A stretch of DNA of 64,000 bases from Gp6-AA40 sp963742105 (GCA_963742105.1 CAVUKN010000005.1:806001-870000); one strand, 5' to 3'; positions 34,343-43,293 are shown, numbered from the stretch's first letter. Program-made: numbers and translations. Notes: generated from the sequence alone by a model not told the origin.

Positions 34343-34828
34343 ATGCGCCACATGCGACGGATGATCACGGTAATCGTCGGACTCTGGGCGGCACTGGTCA
34401 TTGATGCACGAGCCCAGGTCACGGTCATGGCAGTTCGGCTCGGGGCGAACGACGTCGCCGCACTGGCAAAGTTTTACGATGCGGCGTTCGGCTTGAAGGA
34501 GATTGATCGCGTCGGCAATCCCGCCACTGAGATCATCATGCGCTTCGGCGCCACCGTGGCGGAAGCCAAGGCGGGCGACTCGCCAGAGTTCCTCGTGCAG
34601 AAGCGCGAGGGCGTTGCGAACGACCCGATGCACCACGCGATCCTGCGCGTGTCTGACATTGCCGCCACGGTGGCCGCCGCAAAGGCCGCAGGCGCCAGGG
34701 TCGATCGCGACGTGGCCACCGTGTCGATCGGTGGTGCGCCGATTAAGATCGCGATGCTCGTCGACCCGCAAGGCAACGCGCTCGAGATCATGGAGCTGCC
34801 GAAGACGCTCACGCACCTGCCGCATTAG
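34343..34828 (+). CDS. exported VOC (glyoxalase/bleomycin-resistance fold) protein
   Basis: A 161-residue frame; GAGGA lies 11 bases before a second ATG at 34352, which is the likelier start. A hydrophobic signal segment (MITVIVGLWAALVIDARA) precedes one VOC unit pair: VRLGANDVAALAKFYDAAFG, MHHAILRVSDIAATVAAAK and IAMLVDPQGNALEIMELP, with the metal-type Glu near the end. Most VOC proteins are cytosolic, so a signal peptide is unusual. Substrate unknown. It is followed by an SDR-type gene 17 bases later. Confidence 0.78.
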   Translation: MRHMRRMITVIVGLWAALVIDARAQVTVMAVRLGANDVAALAKFYDAAFGLKEIDRVGNPATEIIMRFGATVAEAKAGDSPEFLVQKREGVANDPMHHAILRVSDIAATVAAAKAAGARVDRDVATVSIGGAPIKIAMLVDPQGNALEIMELPKTLTHLPH

Positions 34829-34845
34829 TCCCGAGAAGCCAGAGA

Positions 34846-35520
34846 GTGGCATTCCGCGTATTGATAATCGGTGGCACGGGGCAGGTCGGCGGTGCGGTCG
34901 TGCGTGCGCTGGCGGCAGAGCGGCGCTGCTCGGAGGTCGTGATGGTCAACCGCAAACCGGTTTCATTGACCGCAGTTCCTCCCGTGCGGCAGGTAATCAT
35001 GGATTCGGCTGCGGCTCAGTTTTCGTCAGCAGTGGCGGCGCTTGCCCAGAGCATGGTTGCGCAAGGTGATCCTGTCTATGGGGCATCCTGTGTCGGCGTC
35101 GGCAAGGGCAGCCTGCACTGGAGCGAAGAGGACTTGAAAGCTCTCGAAATCGGGGTGGTCGGTGGCTTTGCCCGTGGGTGTCACTCTGGAGCGATCACGC
35201 GGTTTGCACTGCTCTCCGCGGTCGGAAGCACGACAAAGAGCCGGATTCGCTATGTGCGGGTCATGGGCTTGAAGGAAGAAACCGTGCAAGCGGTTGGCTT
35301 CAGCCGCCTGGCCATCTTCCGGCCGGGCATCATCGGCGGCAACGTCCATACGCCGGGCTATGCGGCCTGGTTGGGGCGTCTGATTCCGGGCCGATACGGG
35401 ACGATCGAGCAGGACGATATCGGCCGCGCCTTTGTCGCTGAATTCATCAGCGGGATGCCAAACGGGGTTGTCTATTTCGAGAATGGGGCGATGAGACAGA
35501 AGTCCCGTGCATTGAGATAG
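34846..35520 (+). CDS. NAD(P)-binding oxidoreductase, HTATIP2/atypical SDR-like
   Basis: A 224-residue protein from GTG 34846. The N-terminal Rossmann motif is LIIGGTGQVGGAVVRAL. A catalytic-type region RFALLSAVGSTTKSRIRYVR-like and RLAIFRPGIIGG place it with HTATIP2/NAD(P)H-binding proteins (NmrA-type atypical SDRs). The middle is shorter than in typical members. It shares an apparent operon with the VOC gene. Substrate unknown. Confidence 0.75.
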   Translation: MAFRVLIIGGTGQVGGAVVRALAAERRCSEVVMVNRKPVSLTAVPPVRQVIMDSAAAQFSSAVAALAQSMVAQGDPVYGASCVGVGKGSLHWSEEDLKALEIGVVGGFARGCHSGAITRFALLSAVGSTTKSRIRYVRVMGLKEETVQAVGFSRLAIFRPGIIGGNVHTPGYAAWLGRLIPGRYGTIEQDDIGRAFVAEFISGMPNGVVYFENGAMRQKSRALR

Positions 35521-35649
35521 CGCCCTGATAGAGAGGCGTCAATCCTCTTCGGCCCAAGGCGTCCATCCTGGACTGAGTCGTCAGGGGTTAATCTCAGTCA
35601 TCGCACGTCGGGTTGCGCGCAAGAGCTCAGCCAAAGCGGGCCCCGCCGC

Positions 35650-35860
35650 AACGAAGGTTCCGCCGGCGCGGTGCGGCGATCCGGTCGCCATCCGCCAAAT
35701 TTTGAGCAACCTTGTCGGCAACGCCGTCAAATTTACGCCAGCAGGATCGGTCACCGTGACGGTGAAGACGAAGGAGGTCGCGACCGACGGCGTGACGCTC
35801 GCGTTTGCAGTGTCGGACACGGGCATCGGCATTGCCCGCGATGACCGCACAGCCGATCTC
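35650..35860 (+). pseudogene. fragment of a histidine-kinase ATPase domain
   Basis: About 60-70 codons read CGDPVAIRQILSNLVGNAVK and then SDTGIGIARD, the N-box and G1 box of a HATPase_c domain as found in hybrid kinases. Flanking sequence on both sides is unrelated: no phospho-His domain upstream and no G2 box or receiver downstream. It is therefore an isolated gene fragment. Confidence 0.7.
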
Positions 35861-35863
35861 GGT

Positions 35864-36082
35864 CTACGTTTCTTGATCGCTTCTCTTCGAATCGGGGCGG
35901 TGCCCTGGTCTGCTATCGGCCGCGTCAGACGGTAGCGGCTGCTCACGCGACCGCGGGATCTCCGCCGATCGTCCGGGACCCTGCGGTAATTCAGGACCGC
36001 TGACTTCGCTTGTCGGCAGGTTGTCCTTGCGATACCTGGCGTTTTCCTTCAGTCCGATCTCGAGCTTGTCTCTCCACGTCAT
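35864..36082 (-). CDS. small hydrophilic hypothetical protein
   Basis: A 72-residue protein from ATG 36082 with a strong GGGAGG ribosome site nine bases upstream. The sequence MTWRDKLEIGLKENARYRKD followed by NLP, GPGRSAEIPRSRE and a polar tail resembles short proteins I recall from other soil bacteria, but function is unknown. The longer frame to 36145 has no ribosome site. Its 3' end abuts the kinase fragment. Confidence 0.6.
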   Translation of the reverse strand: MTWRDKLEIGLKENARYRKDNLPTSEVSGPELPQGPGRSAEIPRSREQPLPSDAADSRPGHRPDSKRSDQET

Positions 36083-36213
36083 CGCGAGCCTCCCTGGGAA
36101 CCGACAGCGGCTGGGCACTGCATGTCTCTCAACGTAGCGTGTCATCGCGACAGTAGCTGTCCCGTTTGAAACAGGCGAAATCGCTGGTCAGCCCAGTACT
36201 CGGCGCCGGCCAT

Positions 36214-36699
36214 CTACCACGCGGGAAGGCCATCCGCGCCTTCTTGGACGAATCGGTACCTGATGGATGGTGACGCGCCGCCCGCGTGGTGTTGGATGTC
36301 GCGTTCGGCTTGGAACCAATCGTCACGGTCGTGTCCGGCTTCGCTACCTCGCGACACGGAGATCTCATGAGCACGGGTGGCTACCTCATCGTCGTTGCGC
36401 TCGTCAAAGACGAACAGCAGCCGGTGCTGGTCGAAATGCGCGAACCATTCGTCCCAACTGATCGGACGAAAACGGCCGAACCCCGGAAAGTTGAACCGTA
36501 TACCAGCGCCGCCGTCCCGCACGACGACCGTCGCGGCACCGGAGGTGGTTGCTTCGCCTGTCGCCGGCACCGCTTGATGCGCAGCGCCCCAGCCGCGGAT
36601 CACTTCATGATCCTTGGTCATCCGGATGCGTACGCCAGGAGTCTGAGGCGGCATTGTTCCAAAAGGGTCAGCTGAGCGCAGCGGCCGTTGCGAGTTCAT
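36214..36699 (-). CDS. DUF2934-containing small protein
   Basis: A 161-residue protein from ATG 36699; the longer frame to 36843 is less likely. Residues ~50-95 form a small domain (VVRDGGAGIRFNFPGFGRF, ISWDEWFAHFDQHRLLFVF). A DUF2934 motif follows (RAHEISVSRGSEAGHD, DDWFQAERDI). DUF2934 proteins are small, often stress-island-associated, and uncharacterised. The C-terminal tail (IRYRFVQEGADGLPAW) is unremarkable. No clear ribosome site, so the start is provisional. Confidence 0.65.
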   Translation of the reverse strand: MNSQRPLRSADPFGTMPPQTPGVRIRMTKDHEVIRGWGAAHQAVPATGEATTSGAATVVVRDGGAGIRFNFPGFGRFRPISWDEWFAHFDQHRLLFVFDERNDDEVATRAHEISVSRGSEAGHDRDDWFQAERDIQHHAGGASPSIRYRFVQEGADGLPAW

Positions 36700-36978
36700 A
36701 TAAGGTCCATGATTCCGGATCTGCGACGCAGGCGCCTGCGTCTTCGCGTTGGTGATGCGCCACGGCCGCCGATTCAGCGCGCCGACGTTCCTGCCGCGAT
36801 TGTGACGAGCGAATGCTATTCCGGGGTGCGCCAGTAGGCGCACGCGGCACCCAGCCGCAGTGGGTCGTCATCCCACCACGCCTGGGCGTTACCGAAGACT
36901 GCGCGGATCGTCGCGCGGTCGACGTGGGTCATCGCAGGGGCTGCACCGGCACCGCGTCGCGCATCCCCGCGTGCAACC

Positions 36979-38650
36979 TCAGTGGGTTCCGATACTCTCG
37001 CCGGAGACGATCAGCTCGACGCGTCGGTTCTGCTGCCGGCCGGCTGCCGTGTCATTGGTTGCGACCGGCTTCGTCTCTCCGAGGCCGATCGTGCCAACCG
37101 CGGTCGAGGCGATCCCTTGTTGCACCAAGTACGCTGCGTACGGACTCGCCGCGGCGCTCCGACAGTCGCTGATTGGAGTCGTCGGTGCCCACGTTGTCGG
37201 TGTGCCCCTCGACTTCGAGTCGCAATGCGGGATGCAGCGCGAGAATCCCCGAGATGCGCGACAATTTCTCGCGAGCGCCCGCTTTGAGCTCGGCGCGGCC
37301 GGTGTCGAAGAGCACGTCCGACAGGTTGACGATCAGGCCTCGTGCGGTCTCGCGGGTGTCGAGCACAACGTTCAACTGCTCGCGCAACTGGGCGCGCAGC
37401 GCCGCTTTCTCCTGCTCGGATTGTGCGGCTGCAGTCGCGGCCTCGGTCTTGGATTTCGCTTCGGCCGCTACCCGCGCGGCGTCCGCTTCAGCTCGCGCGG
37501 CATCAGCCTGCGCTCGCGCCGTCTCGGCAGCCAGACGGGCGTTGTCCGCCTCCGTGGCGCGCGCACGTTCCGCCGCGACGCGCGCATCGGCGGCAACACT
37601 GGCGTCGCGCTGCGCTGCAACTCGGGCGTCGTTCGCGGCATTCGCCTCGCGCTCCGCCGCGGCTCGTGCGGCCGTTGCCGCCACGGTGGCCGCCTCGGCG
37701 TTCCGGCGCCGCGCGATTTCATCTTCAACCCGTTCCCCGGCGATTTGTTCACGAGCGGCGACGGCCTTTCGCTGCTCCGCCGCGAACGCTTCTTCCTGCC
37801 GTTTCAAACCCACCAGCCGTGCGTCTTCCGCCGTCTGCGCCGCTTGCCGGGCCGGCATCATGACCGCGTTGCCACCGCGCCGTGCCGTCCTCGCTGCCTC
37901 GGCACTGGCAAGCAGGCCAGCCGCCTTGTCGAACGTCTCCGCTGCGAATTGGTCGGCGCCGGCAAGCCGCGCCAGTTCCACCGCATTGCGCGCTTGCGCC
38001 AGATCCAGCGGCGATCCGGGGTCGAGCGGCTTGGTGATCAGCCGCGACGCGTCCTGGTTCATCAGATAGGCGCCGCGGGTCAGGAGTTCGTACTTCGCCT
38101 GGATGACCTCGACCTTGCCGTTCGTATCGTTCCGGACTTCGTTCTCAAGTACGACGACATCACTTGGCTGCGTCACCGCGAAATACGGTTCTGCTGTGAC
38201 GATGAGCCCGAACGCCTGCAGTTGCGTCGTTACCTCCAGTTTCGACTCGGCATCATCGAGCTGTATTTCGCCGAGATTGACCGCACGCCCTTCCGGAGTG
38301 ATCGCCCACAGGACATAGGTCAGATATTCCCGCCCGAAGCGCGACGCCGGCTCGAGCTTGTCGAACCGGGCCTCAATTTTCATGTACCCCTGTTCGCCGG
38401 CTACCTTGGCGCTGCCGTGTGCGAGCGGCAGCAGCGCAGTGCCGGTCATGTCGACCGTGGTGTCTCCGCGCCGGGGACGGTAGTTGATCGCCGCCGTCGT
38501 GCGGCCGACGATGGTGACCCTGAAGATCGGTGTCGGCCCGGAGGCGGGGTCCACAGACCGCTGGGTTGGATTCGGTGCCTGCTGCGCGAAGGCGGCGCCG
38601 CCGGCGAGCGTGACAGCCGACAGAATGAGGGTGATCGTTTGCTTGAACAT
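36979..38650 (-). pseudogene. OmpA-family protein with long Ala-rich coiled coil, frameshifted near the C terminus
   Basis: From ATG 38650 the frame gives a signal peptide, a beta-rich domain (about 30-200) and an Ala/Arg/Glu-rich heptad region (about 230-440, with repeated AAERARATEAD-type units). An OmpA-like peptidoglycan-binding domain follows (LSDVLFDTGRAELKAG, LEVEGHTDNVG, SNQRLSERR). At about 37132-37134 the frame changes. The true tail (QQGIASTAVGTIGLGETKP, VATND, GRQQNRRVELIV) is in the next frame and ends at TGA 36979. One extra base explains it. Without that tail, key peptidoglycan-binding residues are lost. Otherwise the gene looks intact, so a sequencing error is possible. It would tether the outer membrane to peptidoglycan. 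Confidence 0.8.
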
Positions 38651-38914
38651 GGAAGGTCTCTGCCCGGAAGGTGACGTGCTCATCAGCGGACGCCGAGCGG
38701 CGAGTTCGCGGCTGGTGAGAGACCTCCACGATATGCGGACTCGCCTTCCCGGCGCTGTTCCACAACGCACACGTGGTCCGAGCCGGGCGCGATCACCACA
38801 CTCCAAGCGGGGTAGTGTACGGGGAACGCCCGAGAATCGGCGCGTGCGGTAGACCTCGATTGAGACCGGCGCAGGTCGACAACACGGACGAGGCTCAGAC
38901 AACGGAGGAAAGAC

Positions 38915-39199
38915 ATGAAACAGAAAAATACGCAGAAGGTGAAGGACGAGTCGCAGCGGTCTGCGGTGGCCGGGTGGGACAACGAAGGAGGAGCCACGCC
39001 CTCTGAACGTGGGTTGAAGGCCGAAACCGAGCAACAGGAGAGCGGTGAACGCGCCGCGCGGCGTGCGGTGTTCGACACCAGCCACGATTCGTCGGTCAGG
39101 GGCGAGCACCGTTACGCTGACACACACCAGACTCAAGCGGAACGACAGGCCAGGGAGGATCGCGACGCCCTCAAGCGGAAATTGGGAGGCACGTCGTAG
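38915..39199 (+). CDS. small, highly hydrophilic hypothetical protein
   Basis: A 94-residue protein with a textbook ribosome site (GGAGGAAAGAC before the ATG). It is very polar (Lys, Glu, Gln, Arg rich), without Cys or hydrophobic segments: MKQKNTQKVKDESQRSAVAG, ADTHQTQAERQAREDRDALK. The composition suggests an intrinsically disordered or stress-protection protein; no family recognised. Divergent from the OmpA-like gene. Confidence 0.65.
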   Translation: MKQKNTQKVKDESQRSAVAGWDNEGGATPSERGLKAETEQQESGERAARRAVFDTSHDSSVRGEHRYADTHQTQAERQAREDRDALKRKLGGTS

Positions 39200-39312
39200 G
39201 TGCAGGGCTCGTGTGTGTGTGATTGCTACCACCGGACGTTCATGTCAAGGTGGAGGCTGAGCCTGCGCCACGAAGAGCTGTGTGAGCGAGCAGGCCCGAT
39301 GAGGCACCACCA

Positions 39313-39969
39313 ATGAGCAAAGCGAAGAGTGCGCCCGCGCTCACCATGGCCGACGTCGTTGACTGGACGGGCGTGCCACTGCAACGCATCCAGTTCGAAC
39401 CTGCGGCGACGATCTTTGCGCAGGGCGACCCCGCCCCCAGTGTCATGTATGTGGACAGCGGCGCGGTGCGGCTCTCGGTGGTGTCGCACGCCGGGAAGGA
39501 GGCGGTGATTGCCGTGCTCGACTCAGGCTGTTTCTTCGGCGAGGGCTGTCTGGCGAGCCAACCGGTGCGAATGGCGACCGCGACGGCGATGGCTTTGTGC
39601 ACGGTCATCAGCGTCGAGAAGCCGGACATGGTGCGCCAGCTCCACGCGCGCCCCGCATTCGCGGATCGCTTTCTCACGCATATGCTGACGAGGAATATCC
39701 GGATCGAAGAGGATCTGATCGACCAGCTCTTCAACTCGAGCGAAAAACGGCTTGCGCGCACACTGTTGTTGCTGGCGCGTTACGGTGAGCCTGAGGCCTC
39801 TCATCGGATGCTCCCGAGAGTGTCGCAGGAGACGCTCGCCGAGATGGTGGGGACGACGCGGTCGCGCGTGAACTTCTTCATGAACAAATTTCGGAAGTTG
39901 GGGTTCATCGAGTACAACGGCGGCTTGAAGATCAACAACTCCCTGCTGAGTGTCGTCCTCCGCGACTGA
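39313..39969 (+). CDS. Crp/Fnr-family transcription regulator
   Basis: The 218-residue protein has a cyclic-nucleotide-binding-type beta-roll at residues 25-130 (FEPAATIFAQGDPAPSVMYV, GKEAVIAVLDSGCFFGEGCL). It continues with a long helix and a Crp-type winged helix-turn-helix (VSQETLAEMVGTTRSRVNFF, MNKFRKLGFIEYNGG). No Fnr-like Cys cluster is present, so a haem or iron-sulfur sensor is not indicated, and the ligand is unknown. It is the intact paralogue of the relic at 28799-29190. Confidence 0.9.
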   Translation: MSKAKSAPALTMADVVDWTGVPLQRIQFEPAATIFAQGDPAPSVMYVDSGAVRLSVVSHAGKEAVIAVLDSGCFFGEGCLASQPVRMATATAMALCTVISVEKPDMVRQLHARPAFADRFLTHMLTRNIRIEEDLIDQLFNSSEKRLARTLLLLARYGEPEASHRMLPRVSQETLAEMVGTTRSRVNFFMNKFRKLGFIEYNGGLKINNSLLSVVLRD

Positions 39970-40020
39970 GGTTGGAGGTCGGAGCGCTCGCGCCCAACCG
40001 ATCGCGATACTCCGGCCTGT

Positions 40021-40758
40021 TCACAATCCGAGTCTTGTGAAGTGCGCGCGGATGACCGCGTAACATTCGCAGGAGGCTTTTTCGAGCCTGCTCCGCTTCA
40101 GCACACGAATTCGTCCGTACCTGCTTGTGATCAGCCCGGCGTCCTGAAGCGTGCCGATGACGACCGTCACGGTCGGGCGCTGCACGCCGAGCATGATGGC
40201 GAGAAACTCCTGCTTCAACAGGAACTCCCTGGAGCCAACGCGATCCTGCGTCTGCAGCAACCACCGGCAACAGCGCTGCCTCACGTCGTGCAGCGCGTTG
40301 CACGCTGTGCCTTGCATTATCTGCAGAAGGTTGGCCTGAGCGTACAGCGCCAGGACGTCGTGAAACGGCCCCGGCGTCGCGCTCTCTCTGACAAACCGAC
40401 CGACGCGCATCGACGGGAAGGGCCCATCCGGCACCTGTTGGAACGTGCGACCCGCCCCCGAGCGATCGCCGAGGAATACACCGATCCCGAGCATGCCCTC
40501 GATACCTACCGTGGCGACTTCGACGAGATCCCCATCACGCATTTGGTTGGTGACGGAGAACACCCCCCCATTCGGGAAATAGACGTCGGTGACGGGCGTC
40601 CCGTGCTCCTGAAGCGTGCGGCCGGTGACACCCGTGTTCATGCGGAGATGCTTCTGAATACGTGCGTAGTCAGCAGCCGGGAGCGCCGCGAGCAGACGAT
40701 TGTGGAGCGGCGTGCCGTCGGGCAGAAGGCGGATCGAAGGTAGCGTTGCAGGTGTCAT
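40021..40758 (-). CDS. Crp/Fnr-family transcription regulator (second, divergent type)
   Basis: The 245-residue protein has GAGGAGA before ATG 40758. The N-terminal sensor domain carries LQEHGTPVTDVYFPNGGVFS and VEVATVGIEGMLGIGVFLGD. The C-terminal helix-turn-helix is FLAIMLGVQRPTVTVVIGTL, with wing RYGRIRVLKRSRLE. This is the subtype common in soil bacteria that responds to unknown signals. Its C terminus is close to, and convergent with, the first Crp/Fnr gene. It is only distantly related to that neighbour. Confidence 0.88.
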   Translation of the reverse strand: MTPATLPSIRLLPDGTPLHNRLLAALPAADYARIQKHLRMNTGVTGRTLQEHGTPVTDVYFPNGGVFSVTNQMRDGDLVEVATVGIEGMLGIGVFLGDRSGAGRTFQQVPDGPFPSMRVGRFVRESATPGPFHDVLALYAQANLLQIMQGTACNALHDVRQRCCRWLLQTQDRVGSREFLLKQEFLAIMLGVQRPTVTVVIGTLQDAGLITSRYGRIRVLKRSRLEKASCECYAVIRAHFTRLGL

Positions 40759-41176
40759 GACGTCTCCTCTGAGCGAGCCTGAAGGATCTCAGGCGCTTCG
40801 ATGAGACTGGAGGGCCGCAGCAGCCCGTCTGCGAGCACAGCTCAGAAAAGCAGGTAGGTTTCGACAGTATCACGAAGGCGGCAACCGCAATGTGCGATAC
40901 ACTACATTGCCCGCCAGACTGGTGCCACGCCTTCGGGTGACGTCGCCTCAGCTTCCGAGCTTGCGGCAGCGAATCGCTGCCGCGCAGGAGCGTGACGATG
41001 TTTCTCTCTCTTTCTCTCTCTCGCTCGCGCTCTCTCTCTGGTTTGCTCCCGAACAACTTGCCGACCCCCCATGCGGATTCGCGTTGGTGCGCACCAAGGG
41101 GACGCCTCGGCCGGGGCACTAGCAACGGCGTAAACCACTGGTTCCCGTCACGGGCCGGCCCTTCAGGAGCGTGTCG
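40759..41176. other. promoter region of the regulatory operon, with polypyrimidine tract
   Basis: About 420 bases between divergent genes. It contains the TC-repeat at 41001-41040 and no protein-like frame. The tract is roughly 135 bases before the operon start codon, so it may affect transcription. Confidence 0.4.
41001..41040 (+). repeat. TC-dinucleotide microsatellite
   Basis: Forty bases of almost pure pyrimidine: runs of (TC)n separated by TTT and by a CGCTCGCGC interruption. Simple repeats this long are uncommon in GC-rich bacterial DNA and can slip or form H-DNA. Confidence 0.85.
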
Positions 41177-41677
41177 ATGTATAGCGTAGAGACCGAACGA
41201 GACGATGCGGTGGCGCTGCACGCCGTCGATGACGCCTATCTGGCAAGTGACTCTCCGGCGCGGCTTCTAATCACGGCGTCGTCGCAGGAAGAAGTGGACG
41301 CGTTCGCGCGCCTCATACATGGGGGCGGGCCGCGTGCGGAATTACCGTTCGTCCAGACGCGCGCCGGCGAACTTCCCGTTGATCCTGAGGCGTTGCGCGA
41401 TTACTGCGCTCGTGTCCTGGACGCTGCCGCCGGCGGCAGCGTGCTGCTGACCGCGGTGGAAGAAATGCCGGGGCCCGTGCAGGACGATCTGATCGAACTG
41501 CTCGCCGGCCTCGAGTCGACGCGCCGACGGGCCGACGAGGTGCGGCTCATCTCGGGAACGACTGTCTCGCTCCTCGATCGGGTTGCGGCGGGGACGTTCT
41601 CGGAGCGGCTCTTCTATCACCTCAACGTCATCCACCTGCGGGTGGGGGACGGGTCGCTGCCAGTCGCGATCGTGTGA
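41177..41677 (+). CDS. degenerate sigma-54-activator (AAA+)-like protein
   Basis: A 166-residue protein; AGGAG seven bases before ATG 41177 fixes the start. The order of segments follows an NtrC-type central domain: LLITASSQEEVDAFARLIHG (where the Walker A GESGTGKE would be), RAELPFVQTRAGELP, VLDAAAGGSVLLTAVEEMPG (Walker B position, GGTLFLDEI in the family), DEVRLISGT and SERLFYHLNVIHLRVGD. The P-loop, the acidic Walker B pair and the GAFTGA loop are absent, so it cannot hydrolyse ATP or contact sigma-54 conventionally. Eleven bases separate it from the kinase gene. It may be a regulatory pseudo-ATPase; the reading is inference. Confidence 0.65.
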   Translation: MYSVETERDDAVALHAVDDAYLASDSPARLLITASSQEEVDAFARLIHGGGPRAELPFVQTRAGELPVDPEALRDYCARVLDAAAGGSVLLTAVEEMPGPVQDDLIELLAGLESTRRRADEVRLISGTTVSLLDRVAAGTFSERLFYHLNVIHLRVGDGSLPVAIV

Positions 41678-41687
41678 GCATCCATTC

Positions 41688-42800
41688 ATGTTGTACGAGT
41701 TCATCGACCTCAACCGGGAGGTGATCATTGCTCGCACCAGGGATCGAGTGCGCAGCCGCCCGTGGCCGTCGGTCGCCGCCGGCGAGGTGGAGCATGCCGT
41801 CCCGGTGTTCCTGAAGCAGCTGTCCGAGACGCTGCGGCTGGAGCGGACGTCGGCGCCCTTTCCTCCGGACGCCATCGGGGCGGCCGCCGCGCGCCACGGC
41901 GGGGATCTGCTGCGATCAGGCTTTACGGTGTCCCAGGTCGTCCATGACTACGGCGACATCTGCCAGACGATCACGGCGCTCGCGGTCGAGCAAGTGGCGC
42001 CGATCTCGGTGGAAGAATTCCACATCCTCAATCGCTGTCTCGACACAGCGATCGCTGAAGCGGTCACGGAACACGCGCGCGTGACGGCGGAGTCGCGATC
42101 CGCCGGCGAGATTGCCCGTCTGGGCTACGCGGCTCACGAGCTCCGAGACAGCCTGAACACCGCGATTCTCGCGTTTCACACGCTGAAGCGCGGGGCAGTC
42201 GCCATCAACGGCAGCACCGGCGCGGTCCTCGGTCGCAGCTTGATGAGCCTTCGCGAACTCATCGACCGTACATTGTCCGAAGTTCGCCTGGAGGCAGGCC
42301 AACAGAGGCGCGCGCGCCTCTCCGTCGTCGCGTTCATCGACGAGATCGCCGCGACCGGCATGCTGCATTCCGAGTACCGGCAGATTCGGTTCACGGTCGA
42401 CCCCATTGAGCCGGCCTTGTGGATCGACGCGGATCCGCAGCTGCTCGCGTCGGCGGTGATGAACCTGGTGCACAACGCCTTCAAGAACACGCCGCCCGGA
42501 GGGCACGTGGTGCTGCGGGCCCGCGCCGAAGAGGGCCGGTTGCTGATTGACACCGAAGACCAGTGCGGCGGGATTCCGCAAACCAAGGGCGATCTGTTTC
42601 AGGTATTTGGCGACCGCCGCGGCAGCGATCGATCCGGCCTCGGCCTTGGATTGTCGATTGCCCGCAAGGCGGTACGGGCCCACGGCGGCGACATCCGGAT
42701 CCGCAACATGCCCGGCAAAGGCTGCGTCTTCACCATCGACGTGCCACTCGGAACGGAAGCGTCGCTGCCGGAAGCGATCCAACCCTTCGCGACGCCGTGA
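41688..42800 (+). CDS. sensor histidine kinase with RsbRD-like N-terminal domain
   Basis: A 370-residue protein from ATG 41688, 11 bases after the pseudo-ATPase stop. Residues ~1-140 are helical, with FPPDAIGAAAARHGGDLLRS and SQVVHDYGDICQTITALA, like RsbRD-type or globin-like sensor domains. The phospho-His region AAHELRDSLNTAILAFHTL follows, then an ATPase domain with N-box NLVHNAFKNTPPGG, G1 box QCGGIP and G2 box GLGLGLSIARKAVRAHGG. No transmembrane segments, so a cytosolic kinase. No receiver gene is adjacent; the pseudo-ATPase is the natural candidate partner. Confidence 0.85.
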   Translation: MLYEFIDLNREVIIARTRDRVRSRPWPSVAAGEVEHAVPVFLKQLSETLRLERTSAPFPPDAIGAAAARHGGDLLRSGFTVSQVVHDYGDICQTITALAVEQVAPISVEEFHILNRCLDTAIAEAVTEHARVTAESRSAGEIARLGYAAHELRDSLNTAILAFHTLKRGAVAINGSTGAVLGRSLMSLRELIDRTLSEVRLEAGQQRRARLSVVAFIDEIAATGMLHSEYRQIRFTVDPIEPALWIDADPQLLASAVMNLVHNAFKNTPPGGHVVLRARAEEGRLLIDTEDQCGGIPQTKGDLFQVFGDRRGSDRSGLGLGLSIARKAVRAHGGDIRIRNMPGKGCVFTIDVPLGTEASLPEAIQPFATP

Positions 42801-42948
42801 TCCTGCATGTCGGACCTACCTGTCAAGCATTCACGCGGCGACGCGTTCGCTTGCTTCGGTTCTCGTCAGGTCGCGACACGGCGCTGCCCCCGGCCCGATT
42901 CATGCTTCGGTCCGGCTGGTGTCAACGGACCGCCCCGGTAAAGTAGAG

Positions 42949-43170
42949 ATGCTCACGGTTATGGGTTGGGATCTTCGCGCTCTGGGCGAAGCCCAACTCC
43001 GATCCCTCACGGCCATGCAGCGATGCATCGAAGACTACCGGAAGACCAGCGATCCACATGCGGCCAGCGAGATCCGGCGGCACATCGGGGATATCGAGGA
43101 ACGTTTTCCTCATGTGCAAGAGGCTCTGAACTCGCTCCGTCAAGCGGTGGGGGAACTGGAACCGGGTTAG
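42949..43170 (+). CDS. small helical hypothetical protein
   Basis: A 73-residue frame (or 69 from the ATG at 42961) that reads as an amphipathic helical protein: LRALGEAQLRSLTAMQRCIE, ASEIRRHIGDIEERFPHVQE. It follows the kinase by about 150 bases. There is only a weak AAAG/GAG ribosome site. Function unknown. Confidence 0.45.
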   Translation: MLTVMGWDLRALGEAQLRSLTAMQRCIEDYRKTSDPHAASEIRRHIGDIEERFPHVQEALNSLRQAVGELEPG

Positions 43171-43293
43171 TCGGCGCCTCGGCGTTCGTGACGCCTTGAG
43201 CTGTCAGGTGTCCGAGGTCACCGTTGCCACGCGATCGTCGGAATCGGCGTGCGCAGGAATGGCGGTGGATCCCGAATCGTCACGCTCTTTACG

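Noticed and set aside
36860..38674. 604-codon plus-strand frame
   Set aside because: Antisense to the OmpA-like gene, with the composition of a high-GC shadow and no ribosome site.
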